64,000 nucleotides of DNA from Stomorhina lunata. Taxonomy: Eukaryota > Arthropoda > Insecta > Diptera > Rhiniidae. Shown piece by piece: positions 43,337-55,860 of this stretch. The DNA lies in the NCBI GenBank assembly GCA_933228675.1, contig OW121744.1, positions 95,651,264 through 95,715,263 of the forward strand. The letters run 5' to 3'. A program made the translations under genes and the position numbers. The notes beneath the pieces were generated by a model. It was not told the DNA's origin. It worked only from the letters and a program-made list of their open reading frames with translations, and made no database searches. Every line of letters begins with the position of its first letter. Position 1 is the stretch's first letter.

Positions 43337-46064
43337 TATTTCGATAGAAAAATTTTCGATAGAAATATTTTTCTATAGAAAAATTTTCGATAGAAATATT
43401 TTTCTATAGAAAAATTTTCGATAGAAATATTTTTCTATAGAAAAATTTTCGATAGAAATATTTTTCTATAGAAAAATTTTCGATAGAAATATTCTTCTAT
43501 AGAAAAATTTTCGATAGAAATATTTTTCTATAAAAAAATTTTCGATAGAAATATTTTTCTATAGAAAAATTTTCGATAGAAATATTTTTCTACAGAAAAA
43601 ATTTCGATAGAAATATTTTTCTATAGAAAAATTTTTGATAGAAATATTTTTCTATAGGAAAATTTTCGATAGAAATATTTTTCCATAGAAAAATTTTCGA
43701 TAGAAATATTTTTCTATAGAAAAATTTTCGATAGAAATATTTTTCGATAGAAAAATTTTCGATAGAAATATTTTTCTATAGAAAAATTTTCGATAGAAAT
43801 ATTTTTCTATAGAAAAATTTTCGATAGAAATATTTTTCTATAGAAAAATTTTCGATAGAAATATTTTTCTATAGAAAAATTTTCGATAGAAATATTTTTC
43901 TATAGAAAAATTTTCGATAGAAATATTTTTCTTTAGAAAAATTTTCGATAGAAATATTTTTCTATAGAAAAATTTTCGATAGAAATATTTTTCTATAGAA
44001 AAATTTTCGATAGAAATATTTTACTATAGAAAAATTTTCGATAGAAATATTTTTCTATAGAAAAATTTTCGATAGAAATATTTTTCTATAGAAAAATTTT
44101 CGATAGAAATATTTTTCTATAGAAAAATTTTCGATAGAAATATTTTTCTATAGAAAAATTTTCGATAGAAATATTTTTCTATAGAAAAATTTTCGATAGA
44201 AATATTTTTCTATAGAAAAATTTTCGATAGAAATATTTTTCTATAGAAAAAATTTCGATAGAAATATTCTTCTATAGAAAAATTTCGATAGAAATATTTT
44301 TCTATAGAAAAATTTTCGATAGAAATATTTTTCTATAGAAAAAATTTCGATAGAAATATTTTTCTATAGAAAAATTTTCGATAGAAATATTTTTCTATAG
44401 AAAAATTTTCGATAGAAATATTTTTCTATAGAAAAAATTTCGATAGAAATATTCTTCTATAGAAAAATTTCGATAGAAATATTTTTCTATAGAAAAATTT
44501 TCGATAGAAATATTTTTCTATAGAAAAATTTTCGATAGAAATATTTTTCTATAGAAAAATTTTCGATAGAAATATTTTTCTATAGAAAAATTTTCGATAG
44601 AAATATTTTTCTATAGAAATATTTTTCTTTAGAAAAATTTTCGATAGAAATATTTTTCTATAGAAAAATTTTCGATAGAAATATTTTTCTATAGAAAAAT
44701 TTTCAATAGAAATATTTTTCTATAGAAAAATTTTCAATAGAAATATTTTTCTATAGAAAAATTTTCAATAGAAATATTTTTCTATAGAAAATTTTCGATA
44801 GAAATATTCTTCTTTAGAAAAATTTTAGATAGAAATATTCTTCTATAAAAAAATTTTCGATAGAAATATTTTTCTATAGAAAAATTTTCGATAGAAATAT
44901 TTTTCTATAGAAAAATTTTCGATAGAAATATTTTTCTATAGAAAAATTTTCGATAGAAAAATTTTCGATAGAAATATTTTTCTATAGAAAAATTTTCGAT
45001 AGAAATATTTTTCTATAGAAAAATTTTCGATAGAAATATTTTTCTATAGAAAAATTTTCGATAGAAATATTTTTCTATAGAAAAATTTTCGATAGAAATA
45101 TTTTTCTATAGAAAAATTTTCGATAGAAATATTTTTCTATAGAAAAATTTTCGATAGAAATATTTTTCTATAGAAAAATTTTCGATAGAAATATTTTTCT
45201 ATAGAAAAATTTTCGATAGAAATATTTTTCTATAGAAAAATTTTCGATAGAAATATTTTTCTATAGAAATATTTTTCTTTAGAAAAATTTTCGATAGAAA
45301 TATTTTTCTATAGAAATATTTTTCTTTAGAAAAATTTTCGATAGAAATATTTTTCTATAGAAAAATTTTCGATAGAAATATTTTTCTATAGAAATATTTT
45401 TCTTTAGAAAAATTTTCAATAGAAATATTTTTCTATAGAAAATTTTCGATAGAAATATTCTTCTTTAGAAAAATTTTAGATAGAAATATTCTTCTATAAA
45501 AAAATTTTCGATAGAAATATTTTTCTATAGAAAAATTTTCGATAGAGATATTTTTCTATAGAAAAATTTTCGATAGAAATATTTTTCTATAGAAAAATTT
45601 TCGATAGAAATATTTTTCTATAGAAAAATTTTCGATAGAAATATTTTTCTATAGAAAAATTTTCGATAGAAATATTTTTCTATAGAAAAATTTTCGATAG
45701 AAATATTTTTCTATAGAAAAATTTTCGATAGAAATATTTTTCTATAGAAAAATTTTCGATAGAAATATTTTTCTATAGAAAAATTTTCGATAGAAATATT
45801 TTTCTATAGAAAAATTTTCGATAGAAATATTTTTCTATAGAAAAATTTTCGATAGAAATATTTTTCTATAGAAAAATTTTCGATAGAAATATTTTTCTAT
45901 AGAAAAATTTTCGATAGAAATATTTTTCTATAGAAAAATTTTCGATAGAAATATTTTTCTATAGAAAAATTTTCGATAGAAATAGTTTTCTATAGAAAAA
46001 TTTTCGATAGAAATAGTTTTCTATAGAAAAATTTTCGATAGAAATATTTTTCTATAGAAAAATG
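43337..46064. repeat. 31-bp quasi-palindromic satellite, about 88 copies
   Basis: The unit is TATAGAAAAATTTTC (15) followed by GATAGAAATATTTTTC (16), so it is a 15+16 imperfect dimer. The span TATAGAAAAA...TTTTTCTATA is self-complementary, giving a potential hairpin in every unit. Most units are identical. Variants include loss of one A in the A/T run, CAATAG for CGATAG (three consecutive units near 44700-44775), CTTTAG for CTATAG, and half-unit indels. Variant patterns recur at fixed offsets (185 bp and 651 bp), indicating block duplication. No frame is free of stops over a useful length. It belongs to the same family as 61991-63190. Confidence 0.96.
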
Positions 46065-46690
46065 TTTGAAAGTAATAGATATAATACATTAATTGAATGA
46101 AAGTTTTAAACACTAAAGCCAACGTTGTAAAATCATTAAGAAAATATGTTGAAACAACCTGTTTCTACTATGATTTTCTGCCTGTATATATTACCTTTTG
46201 TGTCTAGGTATGGGTTAATCATATTAGAAAATTTTAGCAAATAAAACCGTCTGAAAGCCACATTTATACGTTTGTATGTTCTGTACGTACATAGGTATTC
46301 CTAGAATTCTATATATGAATGTATATGTATTGTGTATGAATGTATCTATTTGTATGTGCTCACCTAAGTCCTTTTGTACATATTTTTGTATGCTTGAGTG
46401 CAGGTGACTTTGAATGTTTTTAAATGTGATTTATAACATTTTACAAGCATAAGTGAGAACAATTTAAAACAATGTGTGTAAATATAAAAAATATATAATA
46501 TAATATTCGTGTATATAAAATATTTTATATGGAAAATTTAACGATTTTAAGATTATATGAAATGTATAGTGTTAAGTAAATACAAAGCCGTAAGTGTGAC
46601 TATAATTTACTTGAAATAAGATGTTGTACAATGAGAACAAAGAAATTTCTATACTTGGGCAAGTTTGACCATATGATAACCTACGCTCAA
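46065..46690. other. Short unique region between two satellites
   Basis: There is no gene. The end of it (about 46665-46690, GTTTGACCATATGATAACCT) resembles the terminus of the GTCY family as seen at 21868-21900 (CCCGACCATATGATACCCTT). Confidence 0.4.
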
Positions 46691-46707
46691 GAACTGAAAT
46701 AGAACTG
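46691..46707 (+). repeat. Satellite-like seed left of the MITE
   Basis: GAACTGAAATAGAACTG matches the downstream 11-bp satellite (GAACTGAACTAGAACTG) at 16 of 17 positions and is separated from it by the truncated MITE at 46708-46866. Confidence 0.7.
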
Positions 46708-46866
46708 GGGCCCACTCGCCACATTCGATATCGATCTAAATGTTAGTTATTTCAGAAACATTAAAATAATTTAATGTAAACTAAAGGTTTTGACAAATTA
46801 ACGGATATATTAAGATATCAAATTTTATTTAACTTTTTTCAAAATATATTATTTTGAAAATCCCTA
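46708..46866. mobile_element. CGATATCGA-type MITE, copy D, truncated at the satellite
   Basis: The left end GGGCCCACTCGCCACATTCG then ATATCGATC matches copies A and B. The right part (GGTTTTGACAAATTAACGG, GAAAATCCCTA) matches the inverse complement of copy A's left half. About 75 bp of the right terminus are missing: copy A continues past CCCTA with AGGTATGTTACACAA, whereas here the 11-bp satellite begins. An internal deletion after TTTCAGAAACATT is also seen relative to copy B. Confidence 0.72.
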
Positions 46867-49800
46867 GAACTGAACTAGAATTGAACTAGAACTGAACTAC
46901 AACTGAACTAGAACTGAACTAGAACTGAACTAGAACTGAACTAGAACTGAACTAGAACTGAACTAGAACTGAACTAGAACTGAACTAGAACTGAACTAGA
47001 ACTGAACTAGAACTGAACTAGAACTGAACTAGAACTGAACTAGAACTGAACTAGAACTGAACTAGAACTGAACTAGAACTGAACTAGAACTGAACTAGAA
47101 CTGAACTAGAACTGAACTAGAACTGAACTAGAACTGAACTAGAACTGAACTAGAACTGAACTAGAACTGAACTAGAACTGAACTAGAACTGAACTAGAAC
47201 TGAACTAGAACTGAACTAGAACTGAACTAGAACTGAACTAGAACTGAACTAGAACTGAACTAGAACTGAACTAGAACTGAACTAGAACTGAACTAGAACT
47301 GAACTAGAACTGAACTAGAACTGAACTAGAACTGAACTAGAACTGAACTAGAACTGAACTAGAACTGAACTAGAACTGAACTAGAACTGAACTAGAACTG
47401 AACTAGAACTGAACTAGAACTGAACTAGAACTGAACTAGAACTGAACTAGAACTGAACTAGAACTGAACTAGAACTGAACTAGAACTGAACTAGAACTGA
47501 ACTAGAACTGAACTAGAACTGAACTAGAACTGAACTAGAACTGAACTAGAACTGAACTAGAACTGAACTAGAACTGAACTAGAACTGAACTAGAACTGAA
47601 CTAGAACTGAACTAGAACTGAACTAGAACTGAACTAGAACTGAACTAGAACTGAACTAGAACTGAACTAGAACTGAACTAGAACTGAACTAGAACTGAAC
47701 TAGAACTGAACTAGAACTGAACTAGAACTGAACTAGAACTGAACTAGAACTGAACTAGAACTGAACTAGAACTGAACTAGAACTGAACTAGAACTGAACT
47801 AGAACTGAACTAGAACTGAACTAGAACTGAACTAGAACTGAACTAGAACTGAACTAGAACTGAACTAGAACTGAACTAGAACTGAACTAGAACTGAACTA
47901 GAACTGAACTAGAACTGAACTAGAACTGAACTAGAACTGAACTAGAACTGAACTAGAACTGAACTAGAACTGAACTAGAACTGAACTAGAACTGAACTAG
48001 AACTGAACTAGAACTGAACTAGAACTGAACTAGAACTGAACTAGAACTGAACTAGAACTGAACTAGAACTGAACTAGAACTGAACTAGAACTGAACTAGA
48101 ACTGAACTAGAACTGAACTAGAACTGAACTAGAACTGAACTAGAACTGAACTAGAACTGAACTAGAACTGAACTAGAACTGAACTAGAACTGAACTAGAA
48201 CTGAACTAGAACTGAACTAGAACTGAACTAGAACTGAACTAGAACTGAACTAGAACTGAACTAGAACTGAACTAGAACTGAACTAGAACTGAACTAGAAC
48301 TGAACTAGAACTGAACTAGAACTGAACTAGAACTGAACTAGAACTGAACTAGAACTGAACTAGAACTGAACTAGAACTGAACTAGAACTGAACTAGAACT
48401 GAACTAGAACTGAACTAGAACTGAACTAGAACTGAACTAGAACTGAACTAGAACTGAACTAGAACTGAACTAGAACTGAACTAGAACTGAACTAGAACTG
48501 AACTAGAACTGAACTAGAACTGAACTAGAACTGAACTAGAACTGAACTAGAACTGAACTAGAACTGAACTAGAACTGAACTAGAACTGAACTAGAACTGA
48601 ACTAGAACTGAACTAGAACTGAACTAGAACTGAACTAGAACTGAACTAGAACTGAACTAGAACTGAACTAGAACTGAACTAGAACTGAACTAGAACTGAA
48701 CTAGAACTGAACTAGAACTGAACTAGAACTGAACTAGAACTGAACTAGAACTGAACTAGAACTGAACTAGAACTGAACTAGAACTGAACTAGAACTGAAC
48801 TAGAACTGAACTAGAACTGAACTAGAACTGAACTAGAACTGAACTAGAACTGAACTAGAACTGAACTAGAACTGAACTAGAACTGAACTAGAACTGAACT
48901 AGAACTGAACTAGAACTGAACTAGAACTGAACTAGAACTGAACTAGAACTGAACTAGAACTGAACTAGAACTGAACTAGAACTGAACTAGAACTGAACTA
49001 GAACTGAACTAGAACTGAACTAGAACTGAACTAGAACTGAACTAGAACTGAACTAGAACTGAACTAGAACTGAACTAGAACTGAACTAGAACTGAACTAG
49101 AACTGAACTAGAACTGAACTAGAACTGAACTAGAACTGAACTAGAACTGAACTAGAACTGAACTAGAACTGAACTAGAACTGAACTAGAACTGAACTAGA
49201 ACTGAACTAGAACTGAACTAGAACTGAACTAGAACTGAACTAGAACTGAACTAGAACTGAACTAGAACTGAACTAGAACTGAACTAGAACTGAACTAGAA
49301 CTGAACTAGAACTGAACTAGAACTGAACTAGAACTGAACTAGAACTGAACTAGAACTGAACTAGAACTGAACTAGAACTGAACTAGAACTGAACTAGAAC
49401 TGAACTAGAACTGAACTAGAACTGAACTAGAACTGAACTAGAACTGAACTAGAACTGAACTAGAACTGAACTAGAACTGAACTAGAACTGAACTAGAACT
49501 GAACTAGAACTGAACTAGAACTGAACTAGAACTGAACTAGAACTGAACTAGAACTGAACTAGAACTGAACTAGAACTGAACTAGAACTGAACTAGAACTG
49601 AACTAGAACTGAACTAGAACTGAACTAGAACTGAACTAGAACTGAACTAGAACTGAACTAGAACTGAACTAGAACTGAACTAGAACTGAACTAGAACTGA
49701 ACTAGAACTGAACTAGAACTGAACTAGAACTGAACTAGAACTGAACTAGAACTGAACTAGAACTGAACTAGAACTGAACTAGAACTGAACTAGAACTGAA

Positions 49801-52254
49801 CTAGAACTGAACTAGAACTGAACTAGAACTGAACTAGAACTGAACTAGAACTGAACTAGAACTGAACTAGAACTGAACTAGAACTGAACTAGAACTGAAC
49901 TAGAACTGAACTAGAACTGAACTAGAACTGAACTAGAACTGAACTAGAACTGAACTAGAACTGAACTAGAACTGAACTAGAACTGAACTAGAACTGAACT
50001 AGAACTGAACTAGAACTGAACTAGAACTGAACTAGAACTGAACTAGAACTGAACTAGAACTGAACTAGAACTGAACTAGAACTGAACTAGAACTGAACTA
50101 GAACTGAACTAGAACTGAACTAGAACTGAACTAGAACTGAACTAGAACTGAACTAGAACTGAACTAGAACTGAACTAGAACTGAACTAGAACTGAACTAG
50201 AACTGAACTAGAACTGAACTAGAACTGAACTAGAACTGAACTAGAACTGAACTAGAACTGAACTAGAACTGAACTAGAACTGAACTAGAACTGAACTAGA
50301 ACTGAACTAGAACTGAACTAGAACTGAACTAGAACTGAACTAGAACTGAACTAGAACTGAACTAGAACTGAACTAGAACTGAACTAGAACTGAACTAGAA
50401 CTGAACTAGAACTGAACTAGAACTGAACTAGAACTGAACTAGAACTGAACTAGAACTAGAACTAGAACTGAACTAGAACTGAACTAGAACTGAACTAGAA
50501 CTGAACTAGAACTGAACTAGAACTGAACTAGAACTGAACTAGAACTGAACTAGAACTGAACTAGAACTGAACTAGAACTGAACTAGAACTGAACTAGAAC
50601 TGAACTAGAACTGAACTAGAACTGAACTAGAACTGAACTAGAACTGAACTAGAACTGAACTAGAACTGAACTAGAACTGAACTAGAACTGAACTAGAACT
50701 GAACTAGAACTGAACTAGAACTGAACTAGAACTGAACTAGAACTGAACTAGAACTGAACTAGAACTGAACTAGAACTGAACTAGAACTGAACTAGAACTG
50801 AACTAGAACTGAACTAGAACTGAACTAGAACTGAACTAGAACTGAACTAGAACTGAACTAGAACTGAACTAGAACTGAACTAGAACTGAACTAGAACTGA
50901 ACTAGAACTGAACTAGAACTGAACTAGAACTGAACTAGAACTGAACTAGAACTGAACTAGAACTGAACTAGAACTGAACTAGAACTGAACTAGAACTGAA
51001 CTAGAACTGAACTAGAACTGAACTAGAACTGAACTAGAACTGAACTAGAACTGAACTAGAACTGAACTAGAACTGAACTAGAACTGAACTAGAACTGAAC
51101 TAGAACTGAACTAGAACTGAACTAGAACTGAACTAGAACTGAACTAGAACTGAACTAGAACTGAACTAGAACTGAACTAGAACTGAACTAGAACTGAACT
51201 AGAACTGAACTAGAACTGAACTAGAACTGAACTAGAACTGAACTAGAACTGAACTAGAACTGAACTAGAACTGAACTAGAACTGAACTAGAACTGAACTA
51301 GAACTGAACTAGAACTGAACTAGAACTGAACTAGAACTGAACTAGAACTGAACTAGAACTGAACTAGAACTGAACTAGAACTGAACTAGAACTGAACTAG
51401 AACTGAACTAGAACTGAACTAGAACTGAACTAGAACTGAACTAGAACTGAACTAGAACTGAACTAGAACTGAACTAGAACTGAACTAGAACTGAACTAGA
51501 ACTGAACTAGAACTGAACTAGAACTGAACTAGAACTAGAACTGAACTAGAACTGAACTAGAACTGAACTAGAACTGAACTAGAACTGAACTAGAACTGAA
51601 CTAGAACTGAACTAGAACTGAACTAGAACTGAACTAGAACTGAACTAGAACTGAACTAGAACTGAACTAGAACTGAACTAGAACTGAACTAGAACTGAAC
51701 TAGAACTGAACTAGAACTGAACTAGAACTGAACTAGAACTGAACTAGAACTGAACTAGAACTGAACTAGAACTGAACTAGAACTGAACTAGAACTGAACT
51801 AGAACTGAACTAGAACTGAACTAGAACTGAACTAGAACTGAACTAGAACTGAACTAGAACTGAACTAGAACTGAACTAGAACTGAACTAGAACTGAACTA
51901 GAACTGAACTAGAACTGAACTAGAACTGAACTAGAACTGAACTAGAACTGAACTAGAACTGAACTAGAACTGAACTAGAACTGAACTAGAACTGAACTAG
52001 AACTGAACTAGAACTGAACTAGAACTGAACTAGAACTGAACTAGAACTGAACTAGAACTGAACTAGAACTGAACTAGAACTGAACTAGAACTGAACTAGA
52101 ACTGAACTAGAACTGAACTAGAACTGAACTAGAACTGAACTAGAACTGAACTAGAACTGAACTAGAACTGAACTAGAACTGAACTAGAACTGAACTAGAA
52201 CTGAACTAGAACTGAACTAGAACTGAACTAGAACTGAACTAGAACTGAGCTAGA
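46867..52254 (+). repeat. 11-bp satellite GAACTGAACTA, about 490 copies
   Basis: About 5388 bp of head-to-tail GAACTGAACTA. The left edge has two one-base variants (GAATTGAACTA and CAACTGAACTA, written TACAACTG in the text), the right edge GAACTGAGCTA and then decays into GAATTATATCTGAACTCG. Inside I found only two indel sites: GAACTAGAACTAGAACTG near 50450-50468 (two shortened units) and one shortened unit near 51533-51540. The unit is an imperfect 5+6 dimer, GAACT + GAACTA, and the indels remove exactly one 5-bp half. Stops occur in every frame. Confidence 0.97.
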
Positions 52255-53659
52255 ATTATATCTGAACTCGATATATGATTTAGAGCTACAAACATTTTAT
52301 GTACAATGTGCTTGCGTGCTATAATAGTGTAGGGTATTATAAAGACATGACAAGGACATTTAGGAAGATAAATTGCTGTGGATGTCTAAGAGAAAAGGGT
52401 TTATATACAGAATTACAAATATGTACGTTTGAGAACAAAAAAGGTTATATGTTTTAAAAATGTGTCAAATTTATTACAGCGATATTTTTTTAATATTCAT
52501 ATTTTTGAAATTCAAGAGGAAATGTAACGCGGATGAAGAAAAGTCCAACCTCGATAAATTATGTGTGAATAATTTTTGTGTACTGATGGACCCGACGATT
52601 AAAGATTTTCTTAAAATTCCTTAAGTAAATTGGCGGTTATACAATAAAATTGATCTCAACAAATTTACATTTTTTTCTAAATATTTAATTTAAATTACTT
52701 CCTGTATCTCCCATTTACACAAATGTTTATTGAGTAATTTTGCCAAGCATCATTGCTAATTTTAAATTACTTACTGGAACACATTTTCCATAAAGTCAAG
52801 AAAATCTAAAGCCTCACATTTGAATGAAATTAAAGGAAATCTTTTGAAAAGATCTTTGCGTTTACTTTAATGCTAACGATCCAATATTTCCTTCAGCACA
52901 TTCCGTCAAACAAATTAACCAAAAGCAAAAAAAATAGCGCCCAAAGCATCATATAAAGACTAATAAGTAGCAAGATCTCAATTTTGCAGCAGGAAAGCCC
53001 ATTTTTTTTAAATAAACCAAGAAAAACAGAAATGTCTTAAGGTCTTATTTATTAGTTTTGCTTTAATAAAAACAAAAACAAATTAGCTTGATCTATTTAG
53101 TATTTGTAGCTTTTTTCTGGTTGTAAATCACAAATGTATTCAGCCATTTAAGATGGATCTGCATTTGATAAACTCCCTTTAATATTATTTCTTTATAGTT
53201 TTCTAGATTAACTGCATTAATAGGGAATGCCGATGTTGTTGTTAATGATGATGATGATCTTGATTATGTTTGATGCCTTTATTGTGTTGAAATTTTCTTC
53301 TAGGAATCTTAAATGTTATAAAATTTATGTATATATTTCTTGATTTTATAAAACTTTATGATATTTTGATTTGGTGGAACTTAAACAAATTTTAATTTTA
53401 CTTAGAAATTTAGTAGCTTTTCAAGTAGGAGGTAAATTTTATGGATTTTTCGGAAAATATAAGAAGATTTATTGTCAAAGTCCCTTTGATTTGCTTTAAT
53501 AGGGTGTTTAGCTTGGTTTTATTTATTTAGTAGAATTACCGAGCATTTCCGTTGATAATTTGTGATCATACCCCAATTTTATTTTAGGCCCTAGAATATG
53601 ATGGCATATTCCTTTTTGAAATATTGAATATTATTAATTGAAAGAATTTAAAACTTGCA
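52255..53659. other. AT-rich non-coding DNA
   Basis: No gene can be supported. A GATGATGATGATGAT-like tract lies near 53245-53262 after a GTTGTTGTT run. Confidence 0.4.
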
Positions 53660-53830
53660 TTGATTAAAGTTTTTGATAGAAAAAACACGAAACTTCTGAA
53701 TATACGCAAAAATATAAGCCTAGTTTCGTAAAAATTGGATAATTCTACCAAAAGTTATAGGCATATAAAATGGGTATATTAAAAAAAAAAATGTTTGAAA
53801 TCGAAATTTTGACATAGTATAATTTGAGAA
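53660..53830 (+). repeat. Dispersed repeat shared with 16.02-16.20 kb
   Basis: ATATAAGCCTAGTTTCGTAA, ATTGGATAATTCTACC and AAAAGTTATAGGCATATAAA match 16100-16165 in order. Outside its left limit I see no terminal structure. Confidence 0.6.
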
Positions 53831-55860
53831 ACAGTATAAAAATCGCCAGCATATCACATACACTCGTGGTAGACATGTTTAGTAAGAGGAACTATCTGAA
53901 AAGAATCCAGCAGCAAAATAAAACAGGAGAACAACTCGGAGATTATCAGGCAATTTCGGACGTCCTCTTTTATGATCATTTTCGTACACATTTCTTGCTC
54001 ATTTTAGGTTTTTTATAGTAATTTGATTTTTCTAGGAATGGGCTACTACTAACCCGACGCCCTAACTCATATTTTTATCGTTCTTATGAGAACTTCTCCA
54101 GTTTATATCACGTCAAGTTCTGTGTCCATAGTGTTTCCCCCATATGAATAAATAACTTATGCTGTAAACACAATCATGGCTACAGACTACGGGCTACAAC
54201 CTGTCGGATTAGATTTCGGAAAATCTAATTGCAGATCTTGAACTCGCAAAAACTTCTGTATACTGAACATAATATCTAAGTTGGGCAAATTTGCGCCAAT
54301 TAGCGTAATTGGCATGCAAATTAAAAAAAAAAAAAACGTTAAAAAATCGATTGAAGCATTCAAGTTTTTCTTCATATTTCGTCTTCTTCCGCATTTGTTT
54401 TAACATTTGGACCCAAGTCGTTGTTCTATGAAATAGGCACTACACTTAGGGGATAAATCCACTTTCCTCTAAATTTTAATTTTGTCACTTCTAATACTAC
54501 TTAATGGCTGCCAAAATTTGAAGCTCGTTTTTGCCACTTTTTTTATATTTTTCTCATATTTTTGGCCGCCTCAAAGAATTCAAATTCATTTCGCATCGTT
54601 TGATATATATCTCGTTAATGTGCTCTATATAGGTATAATATACGAAAGGGGTAAATGAGAAGTTTCTGAGCGTAAATTTTTCAAAATGCCGGTTTTTCGT
54701 GGAGCACACTCGCAAATATGATTGAAAATTTACAAACTACCGCGTAAGCCGAGTTTTTTACCATTTGGCACCTAAAAGCAAAAGCGCACCAAAAAATCAT
54801 TGTTTGCTAAAATTTTATGAAGATTTTGAAAATCGTGCAAAAAAAGTGCATATTGGTTTAAATGGTTTTAGATTGCAAACTGAGACAAAATCACATAAGG
54901 CATGAAAGCGATGTCATTTGCAACCGATTTGCATCAAAAGTTTGTCAAAAATCTCTTTATTAACTGAGAACGCGAAGGTTTTATCTAAAAACATTTCAAT
55001 GAAGCACATCGCGAATTTAGCTCAAAATTGATCAGGAATGGTCTTAAAACTATTCTTTGACAAAGCTTTACCTTTACCTAGATAAAATATTTTAAGGATT
55101 AACGATTTTATGGACCAAATAAGAATTTTATATCTTAAGATATGCACCTATTAAAACTTATATTATGCACCTATTAAAACTTATATTTAAATAAAAAATT
55201 CTTTAAATTAAATTTGTCCATAAGTCAAGGCAGCAGAATTTAACTAAGACTCACATTTTGTCAAATTTCGCGAAAATCGCGGTTAAAAAAATCAAAAAAT
55301 AATTTTAAAAAATATTTTTTTTCACTTGCATAATTGCATTATTTCTTCGTGTTAAGGCATATATAAGCTACCATTATACCATGAAATGATAGAACACCTG
55401 AAAATATATAAGTTGTGTCAAAATCAACATAAAACTAATAAAAATAAAAAAGTTTTTAATTTTTTTTAGAAATTTTTGTTTTAACCGTCATAACTTCTGC
55501 GCGCATCGCGTTAAATCATTACCGCGAACGAATTTTATATTCCCTAAGCTTCCTTAATGGAACCCCAAAAAAAATTAAGAGCGCGATTAAAACTATTTGA
55601 TTTTTTTCCATATATTAATATCTGATATATATAAAATATAAAAATTTATATTTATTAAACTCTACCTCAACATAAGTAAATTTTGAACATGTTAATTTTC
55701 AAACTGGCATATCTCGCACACTTAATCTGCTAGAGCTACGTAAATTAGGTTATATTGAAGCCCATGAAAAGTATGAAATTCATTAAATATGCCCATTTTT
55801 ATAAAAAAAAAGGTTTTAGTATATGAGCTATTAATCAATTACGAATCGGAGGAATATATA
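53831..55860. other. Unassigned non-coding DNA
   Basis: Overlapping minus-strand frames at 54187-54406 lie in an AT-rich stretch with an A13 run and are not credible genes. The segment 54500-55560 has CGCG-containing words (GCGCGCATCGCG near 55499) unlike its surroundings and may be an old repeat. A (TA)n tract lies at 55856-55874. Confidence 0.35.

Noticed and set aside
43337..46064. CRISPR-like regular repeat array
   Set aside because: Units are contiguous with no unique spacers, and the genome is eukaryotic; this is a satellite.
54187..54406. Two overlapping minus-strand frames
   Set aside because: They span an A13 run giving poly-Phe/Val pieces in both frames, typical of chance frames in AT-rich DNA.
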